DNA of 64,000 nucleotides, taken from positions 1 through 64,000 of IMG/VR virus record IMGVR_UViG_3300024999_000091; one strand, given 5' to 3'. This stretch comes from a virus. The first letter of the stretch is position 1. Each line of letters opens with the position of its first letter. Positions 25,301-34,142 of this stretch are shown here, piece after piece. Both the position numbers and the translations under genes were made by a program. The notes beneath the pieces were generated by a model that saw only the letters and a program-made list of their open reading frames with translations, did no database searches and was not told the origin of the DNA.

Positions 25301-28300
25301 TAGCCTTCAAGGTTTCAAGTCCGACATCCAGCGTCCCGTTTTCCTCTGCCCGGGTGACATTGGCATCGAGATAGGTTGAGAATAGATCGAAGACCTTGTT
25401 CTGCATATCGATCTTCATACTGAGAATCCGGTTAAGGAATCTCGGCACGGTCGGAATCTGTGTGCTGTTCAGCCCGCCATGCTCGTCAACGAGGTTCGGC
25501 AAGCCGAGCTCACGGACCAACATCGACATGTCGATACCATTGACGTTGCCGCGGTAGACATTGGTGATGAGCTGTTGAACTGCATCAACGGCGTACTCGC
25601 TCTCGAGGTTGTCGCGCTCTGAGAAAAGCCCCTGAGAGGATGCCGTGCGCTGTCCTTCGGTGAGCGCCCCCAACTGTGACAGTTTCCTGGCGATGGAAGA
25701 AATAAATCTCTTATGTCCCTTGAGGTCTGTGGTGACTAGGACATACTCAGGGGCAACTGCCTGGTTCGATCGATGTGACCGGCCAAGGCCCTGCACCGCG
25801 CTATCTGCCCGCCATCCTGCCTGCAAGATGTAATGGCTGCGCTGCCGCTTGTTGACGGCCGAGTTGTCGGCGTGATAGCTGGCCCCGGTGCCGCCCGCTT
25901 CGGAGAAGATGAGAATCTGCTTCTTGTCGGCCATGAACTGCGCGGCATCGGCAACACCCTTGGTCTTGCTCCATCCCTGCCGTATTTTCCTGGGGCCTGA
26001 GCCATCATCAACGGTGACGATCCGCTTCGACCTGCCGGTGACCTCTGCCACCTTGTCGACACCGAAGACATTGAGGATCTGGTCGAGCGGCGCGTCCGGC
26101 ACTTTGATGCTGCCGAGTTTATCCAGCAATTCTTCCCGCATGGCAACGGCCTCACGGTTCACCACCGGATTTCCATCGGAATCGACGACCGGCCGCGTCC
26201 GCTTGTTGCCGTCCTCATCCTCGTATTCCTCGTATTGCTGGATCGGGAAGGAATTCTCGATCATCTGCATGAGTTGGTCGCGCGGGGTGATATCGACATC
26301 CTCAAGCGACTCGGCATTGGCCAGTGCCCGGTTGGTGCTGGCCTCGTTGGTGTTGGTGATCTGCAGGACAACGGCCTTGCCGTCCTTGATATCCTGCTTG
26401 ATTGAGGTGATGACCGACGGCATCTGCATGGCCGTCAGCACCTGGTTGAAGAATCTTTGATGAGATCCCCAGAATGCCGACAAGGCATGGCTCTTGCCGT
26501 TGGAATCGGCCTCGGTGATCTGCAGGGCTTCGTCGATGTTTTTCAGGACAAGTTGCCAGGCCCCGGCGAGCTCATCATAGATTTCGCGCTGCTGGCCGGA
26601 TAGTTCATGCTCAAGGCGACGATACTTCACCTGATACGCCTTATTCTTGCCGTTGTAGGCGAGCTTCCTGGCCAGGTAGCTGCCCATGGCCTTCATATCC
26701 CGGGCGACGACCTCCATGGCCGCGATGCCGCCCTGCGATATCTTGCCGATGAAAGCCGTCGCGTTGGCGAATGGCGTACCTTCCCCCCATAAACCGAGAC
26801 GCTCGGCATAGGCGAGGTTGCTTACTTCGGTGGCTCCGGTTGCCGAGACATAGACAATCTTCGCCTTCGGCAATGCCCGCTGCAGATCGAGAGCGGAGAG
26901 AGCCATCTGGGAGGGCTTCTTGGTGAACCGGCCTTCCTTAATGGATATGGCATTCCCCATCTTGTGGGATTCGTCGAAGGCGACAACCCCGTCGAAATCA
27001 GGACCGGCCCAATCGATAATTGCCTGGAGGCGGGAAAGCTGCCCTTCTTTTGCTGCGGAAGAAACGGTTGAGTAGGCGGTGTAAAGCACACCGTCTCTGT
27101 TTGGGATGGCCTGGCCGGCCTTCACCGCGCCCTGCTCGATGATCAAATCACCGGACCAGCCGATACCATCCATATCACGATTGGCATCCTTGGCAAGGGT
27201 CCGATCCTTGCTGATCCATATAGACTTCTTGCGGCCCTGGTTCCAGTTGTCGAAGAGAATGCCGGCAATCTCCCGGCCCTTGCCGACACCGGTACCGTCG
27301 CCGATAAAGAAGCCCCTGGTTTCCCCGTTCGGTAGGGTGTCCTGGTGCGCTTGGCCGGCGGCGGTAATCGCCTCGAGTTGAACTTCACTCAGTTTGCCGG
27401 AGGTGACTGTCTCTTTCGGAATGCTTGGCTGGTATGTGATGTTGGGAAGATTGACGGCGGCCATGGCCGCGCTTTCAACGAGGTCGGCGGGGTGAGGCTT
27501 CGCCCCCTTGATAACTACGGTTGGTTGGTAGCCTTCAAAGACGGAATCAGCTGACTGCTGCTGCTTTTCCTGGCGGGTGGTCTCTAAAGTGTCTGTTCTC
27601 GGTACAGGCTCTCCATTCTGTCGAGTATTTTCCAGGCCAACTCCTTGGGCGTTGTTTTGCTGTCCGCCGTCGACACCGGAATCCCCTCGTCCTGGTTCAG
27701 GTCGGTTACCTCCTGCATCCATTCCGCCGGCTTCCACTGCAGCATTTGGCCTATCCTGTCTTCTACTTCCTGGCTTGTTTGCATCTCCCCGCTGGCCAGT
27801 GCCCATGTCAGCAGTTGTTGGAGATACAGCCTGCTGCTGTTTGGCTCCAGTTTCAGTTGCAGGAGTTTCTTCTTGGCCAGTTGGTTGATTGGTTTCTCGT
27901 TGAGCGGTAGCGGTTCTGTCATCTCTCACCCCCTGGAGTAGAGAAATCAGGTCGGCGTAGTTGTCCACCTTCCCGGTTATTACAGCATTTGTCGTCGGAC
28001 TCGTTTTGTCAATGACGAGAAGTTGATTATCGAACGTGGTGCCATACTTCCGGTATCCCTCGCCATTCATCCCGACATTGGCGCGGACATTATACTTTGC
28101 GCTGATAACCTTCCACCATTGCCGGAACATAGGCTTGTCGCTGCCCATTCCCTCGCCGACGATGGCCACGAGCCGCCCGCCAGGCTCCAATCTTTTCAGC
28201 GCCTGCTCGATATGCGCGGCACCAAACTTGGTTTTGTTTTTACTGAGTCTGCCGCCGGTTGCCGAGAAAGGAGGATTCATGACGATGACGGTCGGCTTCA

Positions 28301-31300
28301 CTGCGGCCGGCAGGATATTGTCGAGCTGCTCGGCATTCTCGCTGTAGACCGACGTGAACCCCATTTCTTTTAGCACATCCCGGCGCCGGTCGCTCAATTC
28401 GTTCACGGCGATATCTCCGACACCGGCAATCTTGCCGAACACGGCCAAGCCGCCGATACCCGCCGACGGCTCAAGATATGAGTCGGTGCGCTTCAGGTTC
28501 ACAACCCAATTGGCGACATAGGCCAATGGAGGAGGAGTCGAGTACTGCTGGAACTTGTCCTGCTCTTCTGTTCGCTTGGTCTGCGTCGGGACCAAGGAGA
28601 GGATTTGCTCAAGTTCCTTGATTTGCTGAACAGGCTCATTGCTCTTGAATTTGAAATTGTCGGCGAGGTATTGGTTGATGCCAAGCTCAAGGGCGTCGTA
28701 GGCGTCCTTTGGGGTATATTTCCCCTCGCTTTGTTTTCCGCTGTAGGCTTCATTGGCCCACTTAAAAAGGTTGTCGGTTCTTATCTTTTTCCCCGACGAC
28801 AGCCATTCTTTCACGTTGCGGGCAATCTTGGCTGAAGGTGTCCTTGGAGTAGCAGATTTGTCACTCGAAACTTCAGCAAGGTGAGCGTCTACTTCCGCCG
28901 CGCTACTCATCCCGTCCTTGTCGATCCCCGGCCAGTGCCGAAGGTTCTCATAGGTGCCGCGAAGAAACGGGCGGAACTCGGTGCCGATGTCGGCGAGAAC
29001 GGTTTTCGACCAGTCGGCAAACTTGCGGATTCCGGATTCGAAGTAGGCCCCACCGAGAACAAGAAGGTCCTGCATCAGCTCGGGGTCAAAGCCGGCTGAC
29101 AAGGTGCCGCGTTTCGCTTTCAGCCTTTCCCGGGCGGCGGCCACGGCGTCGGCGGTGAAGACTTTGTTGTTGGAAAAAGGATCTGCAGTTGCCCCGGGTG
29201 TCGCTTTGGGCGTGAGGTCTTTCAGGATTGATGGAACCACTTTCGGCTGCTCTTCACCGAACAGGTACATATGGGCTGAATCAGTATCTGCCTGGTAGAA
29301 TTTGTCGGCCTTCATGGCCTTCGACAAGGTGACGTTGTAATCGTCGCCCCGCGCTTCCGCCTCTGCCCGGTAGTTGTCGATGAGCCATTGATTCGACTTC
29401 GCCGTATCCCGTTTGGTGGTTCGCTTGGTACTGTACTTCGGGTACGGAGTAGTCTGCCGGCCGGTGGCCGTGGTGAAGACGTCGCCGGGCATGATCGTCT
29501 TGCCGTCTTTCCGGCGGCCGTCTTCGGTGAGAGTGGGCGCTACTCCTCCCGGAACTCGTGGCTCTTCGGATACCGGTGCGTTTCCGGCGGCTCCCATTCC
29601 AGAAACGGGTCCGGTGCGATCTTCATTTCCTCTTCCTGGACTTCCATTTTCACCGGCTCCTGTTGTTCCGCCGTCATTGGTCTGCTCCTTGGGTAAATGT
29701 TCCTCGCGAATGAACCACCCGTCATCCTTCTTGAAGGTGAATGGGTCGATGGCCTTGGCCTCTTTCCACTTGAGGTCGGTCTGGACTATGCCGCGGATGG
29801 TCTTGCCTTTTTTGGTGGTGTACTCAATGATCTCGGGCGAACTTCCTACGCTGTATGTATTAGATATGTTGCCATTAGATGAATTGCCTGGTATGGTAGG
29901 TGTATCATCAATTTTACTTAGAGGTTTATTATGGGTATCGGAAGACCGAGTTCCGGAGGGCACATCAGAAGGTTCCCTCGTCACAACACCAGCTATAGGC
30001 TTATCAGTGTTGCTGTCGATGGCATCAGAAGGCAAAGGTTTGAGCACAGGCTCGTTATGGAGCAGTTCCTTGGCAGAAGGCTTAGGAGGGGTGAGATCGT
30101 CCACCATCTTGACGGGGATGGGCTCAACAACTCCATCGATAATCTTTCCCTTATCACCCAAGCCGAGCATGTCGACATTCACAGACTCGGGCTTTTGTCC
30201 TGGTCTTTGGATGCTGCCGTTTGTCTTCGCGGAGAGGGGTGCTCTTTCGCTGAGATCGGCTCTATCGTTGGAGTTTGCGCCGCCTCCATCCAAGCCGCTT
30301 TTAAGAGAAGGGGTATTGACACCGGGGGGAGGCCCATCATTTACACTTGGGATTTCAACTTGGCCGTTCAGCTTTTCCGCGATGGCGTTTCCATTAGAGA
30401 CATCGCCAAGACTGTTGGCACCGGTTCCAGCACCATAAAGCGTAGTTTCCGCAGGAGAGGAATTGCTTCGTGATTTCGGGATAGCAACGAATCCATCACG
30501 GAACTTCTCGATATCGTAATCTTCAGGGCTATTCCCTTGAGCGGTAATCGCCTTCTTTATGGAATACCTGTTTTTATATGGCGAACCGTCTTCTTTCTTG
30601 ACGATGCTTTGCGCGTTTCCGCCGCCCATCAATTCAAATCCTTGGCCAGGGGGAAGGAGGGGCGTCTCGCCCGCCGACTGCCGGCGCTTCATCTCCTCAT
30701 CAGCCTGCAGCCTGGCAAAGCCCTTACGCCGCACCTTGACATCCGCCTGGTCCTGCTCATCCTGCGCCTGGTCGGCGAAGTCGTACATCATGTCGTTGAC
30801 TTCGCCTGGGTCCACGCCCTGCAGATCCTTCTCCTCGTCGTACTGCGCCTGAATGCCATGGGGAAGCTCGGGGGAATACGGCTGTTCGCCGCGGGCCTTC
30901 GCCTGATTGTATTCGGCGGCTGCTGCCTTCTGCTGCTCCCATTCGTCTTGCATCGGGCCGGAAGCGTCCACGCCCTGGCCCGGCACCGGAATACCGAGAA
31001 ACCGGAAAACCCCATCGCTGACCAATCGGTCCTTGGCGTCCTGGGGAACATCCGGGTCGTTGAAAAACTGCAGGGCGGCGTTCACCCGTTGCCCGCGGTC
31101 TTCATCGGTTTCGATGGTGGTGCCGGTGAGGACTCCTGAAAGATCGGCTGCCGCCATGATATCTGGTGATTCTGCCGGAACCGCTGGTTGATCGGTCAAA
31201 CTTTCGGTAAGTATTTTTTCCACCTCACCGCCGAGCGGGTCGGTTTCGAGATCCTTACCGCTGTCCATGAAACTGGTGGTAACGTGGAATCCGCCGCCGC

Positions 31301-32405
31301 CAAGGCCCATGGCCGCGCCGATCAGCCCGCCCTCGGCTGATGCTTCAGGCACTCCTTGATTCCATGGCTTGCCGGTGGCGAGGTTCATCCACACGGTTTC
31401 CTGTGCGCTCTGCGGCATCTCCTCAAGCATTCCCTCGGTGAGTCCGCTGCCAACCAGGGCTTTGCTGATAGCGCCGACGGTCATCTTCTCGCCGGGTTTT
31501 CTCGAGACGCCGGCCAGGAGGGAATCCACATCGGGCAATCCAAGCCTGTTGGCGATCTTGCCGCCGAGCAGGGTAAGGAGTCCGGTGCCGGCACCGGCCG
31601 CAAGGGACATGCCTGTTTGTGCCAACGTCCTGTCGCCGGTTTCTTGCTGGATACCTTCGGCTGTCGCGCCTGCGGTGAGCGCACCTTCGCCGACAGCTGA
31701 TGCGGCAATCCTGCCGGCCGTGGTTGCGCCGATAACCTTAGGGGCAATGGAAGCCAGGCCCCGGGCAATGCCGCCGGCACCGACGAGTTGGGGTAATGCC
31801 CGGGACACGCCGTGGACGATGGAAGACGGATTTTCCACCATCGCCTCAAGTTTGCCAGTGAAGCCCTTGGCCTGCGCTACTTTCTCGTTTGCCGCCTGCT
31901 GGGCCGGGGAATACAGATCGTCAATGACATCGTGCGTCGTCTTCGCGTCGTAGCCGACATAATCGAGTGCCTTGTCGGTGAGCCCGCCGGTTGCGATACC
32001 AGCCAAGCCTTTCACCGCCTCACCGGTATCCACCACGCCGTGGGCGAGGGAAACCCCGACATCTCCCAAGGTGCCGAGCACGGTTCTTTTCGGTGCTTGC
32101 GGAGTTTCGACAGCCGGTTGCGGCTTCCGCTGCTTCAACTCATCGAATATATTTCCACGCCTGACTGGCTCCTGTTCATTTAAAGCATATGTGGTGGTGC
32201 TGCCGCCATCGTCGTTTTCTGTTTTGGTTACGGCGATAGGCGGTCGCGTATCTACCTGGCCGAGTGACGATACCTGCGGCGCCAGTTGATCTTGACGGGT
32301 AACTGGCGATGGAACAGGCGATACCGATAATGGTTGCTCTGTGGCTTCAGGAGCGGCGCTGCTCAGTGCTGGTTTATTTTTCAACTCGTCGAAGATAGTT
32401 GCCAT
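19308..32405 (-). CDS. Giant polyvalent protein with methylase, Sno helicase and ART domains
   Basis: 4365 residues, about 22% of the unit genome. In order: a Gly/Ala-rich, membrane-active-looking N-terminus (80-380); disordered linker (about 600-950); an adenine methylase-like domain with EPSAGIGG and NPPF (about 1280-1480); a strawberry-notch-type helicase with GDGTGVGKGRE near 1703, DESH near 1814 and a C-terminal helicase half to about 2250; an ADP-ribosyltransferase-like ART-PolyVal region (WHGTPHTVDKF...GYGLYFA, about 2710-2750); HEVGVH near 3052 and HETQH near 3293, peptidase-like motifs; then helical domains ending in an LPD38-like region with one hydrophobic segment near 4210. The set matches phage polyvalent and DarB-like antirestriction proteins that enter the host with the DNA. 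AGGAAG precedes the ATG. A plus-strand HNH gene overlaps residues 645-825. Confidence 0.85.
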   Translation of the reverse strand: MATIFDELKNKPALSSAAPEATEQPLSVSPVPSPVTRQDQLAPQVSSLGQVDTRPPIAVTKTENDDGGSTTTYALNEQEPVRRGNIFDELKQRKPQPAVETPQAPKRTVLGTLGDVGVSLAHGVVDTGEAVKGLAGIATGGLTDKALDYVGYDAKTTHDVIDDLYSPAQQAANEKVAQAKGFTGKLEAMVENPSSIVHGVSRALPQLVGAGGIARGLASIAPKVIGATTAGRIAASAVGEGALTAGATAEGIQQETGDRTLAQTGMSLAAGAGTGLLTLLGGKIANRLGLPDVDSLLAGVSRKPGEKMTVGAISKALVGSGLTEGMLEEMPQSAQETVWMNLATGKPWNQGVPEASAEGGLIGAAMGLGGGGFHVTTSFMDSGKDLETDPLGGEVEKILTESLTDQPAVPAESPDIMAAADLSGVLTGTTIETDEDRGQRVNAALQFFNDPDVPQDAKDRLVSDGVFRFLGIPVPGQGVDASGPMQDEWEQQKAAAAEYNQAKARGEQPYSPELPHGIQAQYDEEKDLQGVDPGEVNDMMYDFADQAQDEQDQADVKVRRKGFARLQADEEMKRRQSAGETPLLPPGQGFELMGGGNAQSIVKKEDGSPYKNRYSIKKAITAQGNSPEDYDIEKFRDGFVAIPKSRSNSSPAETTLYGAGTGANSLGDVSNGNAIAEKLNGQVEIPSVNDGPPPGVNTPSLKSGLDGGGANSNDRADLSERAPLSAKTNGSIQRPGQKPESVNVDMLGLGDKGKIIDGVVEPIPVKMVDDLTPPKPSAKELLHNEPVLKPLPSDAIDSNTDKPIAGVVTREPSDVPSGTRSSDTHNKPLSKIDDTPTIPGNSSNGNISNTYSVGSSPEIIEYTTKKGKTIRGIVQTDLKWKEAKAIDPFTFKKDDGWFIREEHLPKEQTNDGGTTGAGENGSPGRGNEDRTGPVSGMGAAGNAPVSEEPRVPGGVAPTLTEDGRRKDGKTIMPGDVFTTATGRQTTPYPKYSTKRTTKRDTAKSNQWLIDNYRAEAEARGDDYNVTLSKAMKADKFYQADTDSAHMYLFGEEQPKVVPSILKDLTPKATPGATADPFSNNKVFTADAVAAARERLKAKRGTLSAGFDPELMQDLLVLGGAYFESGIRKFADWSKTVLADIGTEFRPFLRGTYENLRHWPGIDKDGMSSAAEVDAHLAEVSSDKSATPRTPSAKIARNVKEWLSSGKKIRTDNLFKWANEAYSGKQSEGKYTPKDAYDALELGINQYLADNFKFKSNEPVQQIKELEQILSLVPTQTKRTEEQDKFQQYSTPPPLAYVANWVVNLKRTDSYLEPSAGIGGLAVFGKIAGVGDIAVNELSDRRRDVLKEMGFTSVYSENAEQLDNILPAAVKPTVIVMNPPFSATGGRLSKNKTKFGAAHIEQALKRLEPGGRLVAIVGEGMGSDKPMFRQWWKVISAKYNVRANVGMNGEGYRKYGTTFDNQLLVIDKTSPTTNAVITGKVDNYADLISLLQGVRDDRTATAQRETNQPTGQEETPATETGAKQQQAVSPTTADMGTGQRGDANKPGSRRQDRPNAAVEAGGMDAGGNRPEPGRGDSGVDGGQQNNAQGVGLENTRQNGEPVPRTDTLETTRQEKQQQSADSVFEGYQPTVVIKGAKPHPADLVESAAMAAVNLPNITYQPSIPKETVTSGKLSEVQLEAITAAGQAHQDTLPNGETRGFFIGDGTGVGKGREIAGILFDNWNQGRKKSIWISKDRTLAKDANRDMDGIGWSGDLIIEQGAVKAGQAIPNRDGVLYTAYSTVSSAAKEGQLSRLQAIIDWAGPDFDGVVAFDESHKMGNAISIKEGRFTKKPSQMALSALDLQRALPKAKIVYVSATGATEVSNLAYAERLGLWGEGTPFANATAFIGKISQGGIAAMEVVARDMKAMGSYLARKLAYNGKNKAYQVKYRRLEHELSGQQREIYDELAGAWQLVLKNIDEALQITEADSNGKSHALSAFWGSHQRFFNQVLTAMQMPSVITSIKQDIKDGKAVVLQITNTNEASTNRALANAESLEDVDITPRDQLMQMIENSFPIQQYEEYEDEDGNKRTRPVVDSDGNPVVNREAVAMREELLDKLGSIKVPDAPLDQILNVFGVDKVAEVTGRSKRIVTVDDGSGPRKIRQGWSKTKGVADAAQFMADKKQILIFSEAGGTGASYHADNSAVNKRQRSHYILQAGWRADSAVQGLGRSHRSNQAVAPEYVLVTTDLKGHKRFISSIARKLSQLGALTEGQRTASSQGLFSERDNLESEYAVDAVQQLITNVYRGNVNGIDMSMLVRELGLPNLVDEHGGLNSTQIPTVPRFLNRILSMKIDMQNKVFDLFSTYLDANVTRAEENGTLDVGLETLKAKAIRVVDKQTVYTEQRSGAVTEYVQLDVDHRVEKVPFDSKRRMVVNNHSGMPWQIVSQSSSTNEAGNIVDHITLRNGRNAIRKVEKEGFEEKFTSITDKAEALERWNEALKAIPDIVTQREHLITGALLPIWDKLVGHPKIIRVQTGTETMLGRMIAGEHISEVMALLDVEGKAVEMTPKQAQDTILQNGQTLNLDNKWKIIRRRVAGENRMEVEGTGYGDYNILSNYGAFTERINYITRNFIPTGTDGNAVLERILKNHKILTVTGGRPAGGNQAQSDDNTQYSKSGESSGRTVAQVEEELRAKLGADVFESLQGTMAIVGNQEEARKIIAGLRGEKKYSAAWHGTPHTVDKFSSSKIGSGEGNQSYGYGLYFAGNKEVADFYRTTLSPKIGAFINEFKRLIPEAPHNLVVEIFKFKNESPAGMRSAVAVRKAGYAVADARGFIEENKEKLWDATDKAWGKPAGNLYKVDLAPTEDEYLLWDKPLSEQSKKVRTALDAGAWDNNAIIGKLLDTGLDFSGSGIYERISSSLGDVKDKGDRRNDQAASKYLHSLGIRGIKYLDASSRGVNFQLEWANGKDGSNDVKNDAESAMLMMVEDIPKAVTHLREKGKDVAADALERGDLVPRGPVHNYVIFNDADVSIVEVLYSADGKTIQGFTNGEKVWLVADGIQPGRDADVLNHEVGVHLRKLLLADREYQLVEGSLEKRQKETGRTGRAIRAAMARVPADTKPENYWSEVLAYMVEDAPAAGPVRRVMAAIKKIMLRVFGKRFVNFLSVDDFKAMAAKAVRATSSPAGKSEGVSFSFAGEKATAADRGKLATAKEMKADGQPREEIWAETGWWEIVPGQWSFEIDDSLSSIEPKEGKLSDALKHRQLFANYPFLNDYEISFRALGPNRRGLLDQATKTIFVNSRMSHAVQRSVIQHETQHIIQHHEGFATGTRYDASEPESYYRRVGEVEARLVQYRLNLPPAARKVRPPWLSMEKMLKTEGLLKEGQDVRDVLLKSKSSPDLTADSYQEARNTTILNATVDGVVSDASLTHGEKLVAEIMRKLAAVSSPAVAKNRFGAKKVDEALEAFRAARAAIKDPLKSAAAKQQFAANFVNKFPAEPRAELLNKLSQISRVKDQAIQQKRLRNFLIHGNKALAGYLKDEIIERLEKAVAPLRMKKDRVRRGRGAAFERDLKYLRGIAFKIGKTADSRVELQLEQDRLHQQHLILQDQLQQAKTPQEQERVEEQIADMESFGNLLAIFGGIEAQTFDEVVRAYRSMSDVLEEGRAPWREQFETWKERNKANREKAIKEITGEDEPVPETIAEKSQRVAREQSATGKVKEALSATANSIQSWELMLDKISRKSGGKTLQSWMVKHFGSIAHKATRDYERMQMETHERVMDKAVEIFGVKDNVALAKTFAKLGQQVEGKVHIAFGDKGERRAVTISPLQAAYWYQISRDMENPVVAETFEGMGIDGKTIDEIEKLIGPKLKAWADYLVADFYQDFHDDTNKVYRQVYGIDLDKTANYVPWRREVTGKAADKEKEGMLSGIETGSIKKGSLRSRVRNTKPFKMQNVNDILVNHIADMNHFKAWAIPTREINGTFNSPTVQKFIRQHYGRSTMRTIRFFQDRFVKSDREIVDDLHFLDRVRGNVTRAMVGLNPVVFLKQMTAIPAYMADVPVADWFKHTGYAMAHPITVARILGRSTMMKSRYKQGFERDVAAAMKMGGDNIIAQHRRGRDAVMVMVQLGDKFSVLTGGYAVYKYHLDKLKAGGMSHREADQQALDEFEKATERSQQSGAAKDLGWFQQGTPIMKLFTMFMTAPASYSRQIFMAVRNMRADPKDSAKRLFVFGVLLPVIFQAIADALMIIDGDDEDEERFLKNQAKGIALGPFQGLPIIRTIMEGYSQAITGQGYFGDEFTPVSEAFSTSKETVSDFFKFLQGGTERISPDEYLEQSLLGMVHTFGYFAGIPTKPIQRTFEGVYDAATGQTEYPIRRSIGYSKYVVGENK
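29931..30473 (+). CDS. HNH homing endonuclease, antisense inside the giant gene
   Basis: 180 residues. EHRLVMEQFLGRRLRRGEIVHH followed by LDGDGLNNSIDNLSLITQAEH is a full HNH_3-type motif. The C-terminal half has two helix-turn-helix units (SFAEIGSIVGVCAASIQ and SIRDIAKTVGTGSSTIK), each ending FKRRG or FRRRG. AGAGG lies about 8 bases before the ATG. This is the make-up of a free-standing homing endonuclease. It runs opposite to the giant gene with codons in exact register, over its disordered linker. A domain this complete is very unlikely by chance. Confidence 0.8.
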   Translation: MGIGRPSSGGHIRRFPRHNTSYRLISVAVDGIRRQRFEHRLVMEQFLGRRLRRGEIVHHLDGDGLNNSIDNLSLITQAEHVDIHRLGLLSWSLDAAVCLRGEGCSFAEIGSIVGVCAASIQAAFKRRGIDTGGRPIIYTWDFNLAVQLFRDGVSIRDIAKTVGTGSSTIKRSFRRRGIAS

Positions 32406-32457
32406 TCTTTCTTCCTGGTGGATGTTTGTCTGGTCTTAAACCTGCCTCAATAAAGCA

Positions 32458-34131
32458 TTAATACTCTATTCCATACCGAGATGCGATAGTTGACAACTCA
32501 TCTTCCATTCCCATTTCCTTCATATATTCCAGTTTGAGCCGGTCTTCCTTTGAAGGATTGTCCGGATCAAACTCTGGGCTCAGATTGATATCCATACCGC
32601 CGTTCGGTGTAACCCACGTACCTGTACCTGGCCTCTGCTTGCCCTTGTTGTCGAATTGTGGCGGGACGTAATGCGGTTTATTCAGTTTGTCCTGTTTGTC
32701 CTGGTCGGTGTCCTTGTTGGCCAGTGTCTTAAGCTGCGTAGCCAAAACACCTTTCCGTTTTGGGTCTGTCGCCGGATTGATAAACTCCTCCTGCAGTTTG
32801 TTGATCCTATCGATCTGGGCAAGTTTGCCGCGATTGAGGTCGCTCAGCGATCCACTTCTCAGGGAGTCGTTCGCGGTATTGGCATCCGCCGCCTTGATGT
32901 AGGCTCCTGTTTTCATCTGGTCTACCTGATTCTTTGCGGTGTTGTTCTCGATATCAGCTGCCAGTTTCCCGCCGGCCAGGGCGGTTGCCGCTTCATTGTT
33001 GGCAAGGTCTCTTTCTTGGTTGGCGAGGCCTCGCTCCTTCAGTCCTCTATCTATCGATTTGTAATAATCACGTCGCGCTGTCGGGTTGCTTGCTGGCGGA
33101 GGCTTGCCCGGGCCGCTGGTACTACCACCGTTCGGAGAACTGGCAAGAATCCTGCCGGCGTTCAACGATGCTCGTTGCCCCTGAGTCATCCCGCCGCCCG
33201 CCGCCGCGAGAGAATCAAACCGATTGATCTGCGCCGTCGGTCTGACCGGGTTCTCGAGAAAAGCTGCCCTCTGCCCGGGAGAAACGGATCGATCAAAAGA
33301 GACATCCATATTGCCAACCTGCCGGAGGCTACCGGAGCGCTGCGGCGATGGTAGCGGCCGGCCGTCAGGACCAACCGGAACTCGGTCAGTGCCGCCGCGG
33401 AGAAAACCTGCTTGCTGACGGACGGTTTCTATTCTGGCGGCTTCATCTGCGGTCGGGACGGCGCCTGATGCCAAGCGCTGGTCAATAGCCGCAAGACTTC
33501 CCTTGATTGCTTCATCGTTGGGAGAGAGGTTTATGGTCATCCTTGAGCCTTCTGCTCCAATAGATCCTACTGGCGGGATTCGTTTTTGCGGAACTACCGA
33601 GAGAGGTTGCGGTTGATCTGCCTGCGCCACACCCACCCCAGAGTCGGGCGGCTTGGGAAGTTGAATCATAGGTTGCTCTGTCTGCGGAGAAAGCGGCGAT
33701 ATGTTTGTCACCTTGCCGTGTTGACTTGCCTCGGTGACCGCTGCTGCCTGCGGAAGCGGATCGGCCTTGACATCCACGCCGACGCCGCCAACTTTCCTTT
33801 CATAGTTCGGTCCCATCGTGGCTGCCAGCGCCTCACGCTCTCCAACCGGAGTCCTATTCGCATTTAGAGCCTGGCCAGACATGAAGCGGTTTTGTGACTC
33901 TCGACCGGCAAGAACCGGGGCGGCAACTGCCAGCGCACCAGGGGCGATAACATCGGTCATCAACTTCTTGGCAGGAGTGAGAACACCTATTTCCGCTGCT
34001 TTTTGTGCTGGAGCGGTGACTATATCTACGGCCTTTCCTACAGCCGCATTCATATTTGACTGCGCTACCTCAGTGGCAGATCCTTTCTTGTAAATATCAA
34101 CCGACTTTTTCTTGTCTTCAAACAGTGCCAT
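32458..34131 (-). CDS. Internal virion protein candidate
   Basis: 557 residues. The N-terminal 100 residues are Ala/Val-rich and helical; the rest is Pro/Gln/Ser-rich and looks disordered, with a coiled-coil segment (GLKERGLANQERDLANNEAA). Such proteins between the tail genes and the giant ejected protein are usually internal or ejected virion components. No family recognised; AGGAGG precedes the ATG. Confidence 0.6.
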   Translation of the reverse strand: MALFEDKKKSVDIYKKGSATEVAQSNMNAAVGKAVDIVTAPAQKAAEIGVLTPAKKLMTDVIAPGALAVAAPVLAGRESQNRFMSGQALNANRTPVGEREALAATMGPNYERKVGGVGVDVKADPLPQAAAVTEASQHGKVTNISPLSPQTEQPMIQLPKPPDSGVGVAQADQPQPLSVVPQKRIPPVGSIGAEGSRMTINLSPNDEAIKGSLAAIDQRLASGAVPTADEAARIETVRQQAGFLRGGTDRVPVGPDGRPLPSPQRSGSLRQVGNMDVSFDRSVSPGQRAAFLENPVRPTAQINRFDSLAAAGGGMTQGQRASLNAGRILASSPNGGSTSGPGKPPPASNPTARRDYYKSIDRGLKERGLANQERDLANNEAATALAGGKLAADIENNTAKNQVDQMKTGAYIKAADANTANDSLRSGSLSDLNRGKLAQIDRINKLQEEFINPATDPKRKGVLATQLKTLANKDTDQDKQDKLNKPHYVPPQFDNKGKQRPGTGTWVTPNGGMDINLSPEFDPDNPSKEDRLKLEYMKEMGMEDELSTIASRYGIEY

Positions 34132-34142
34132 ATCGCATCCTC

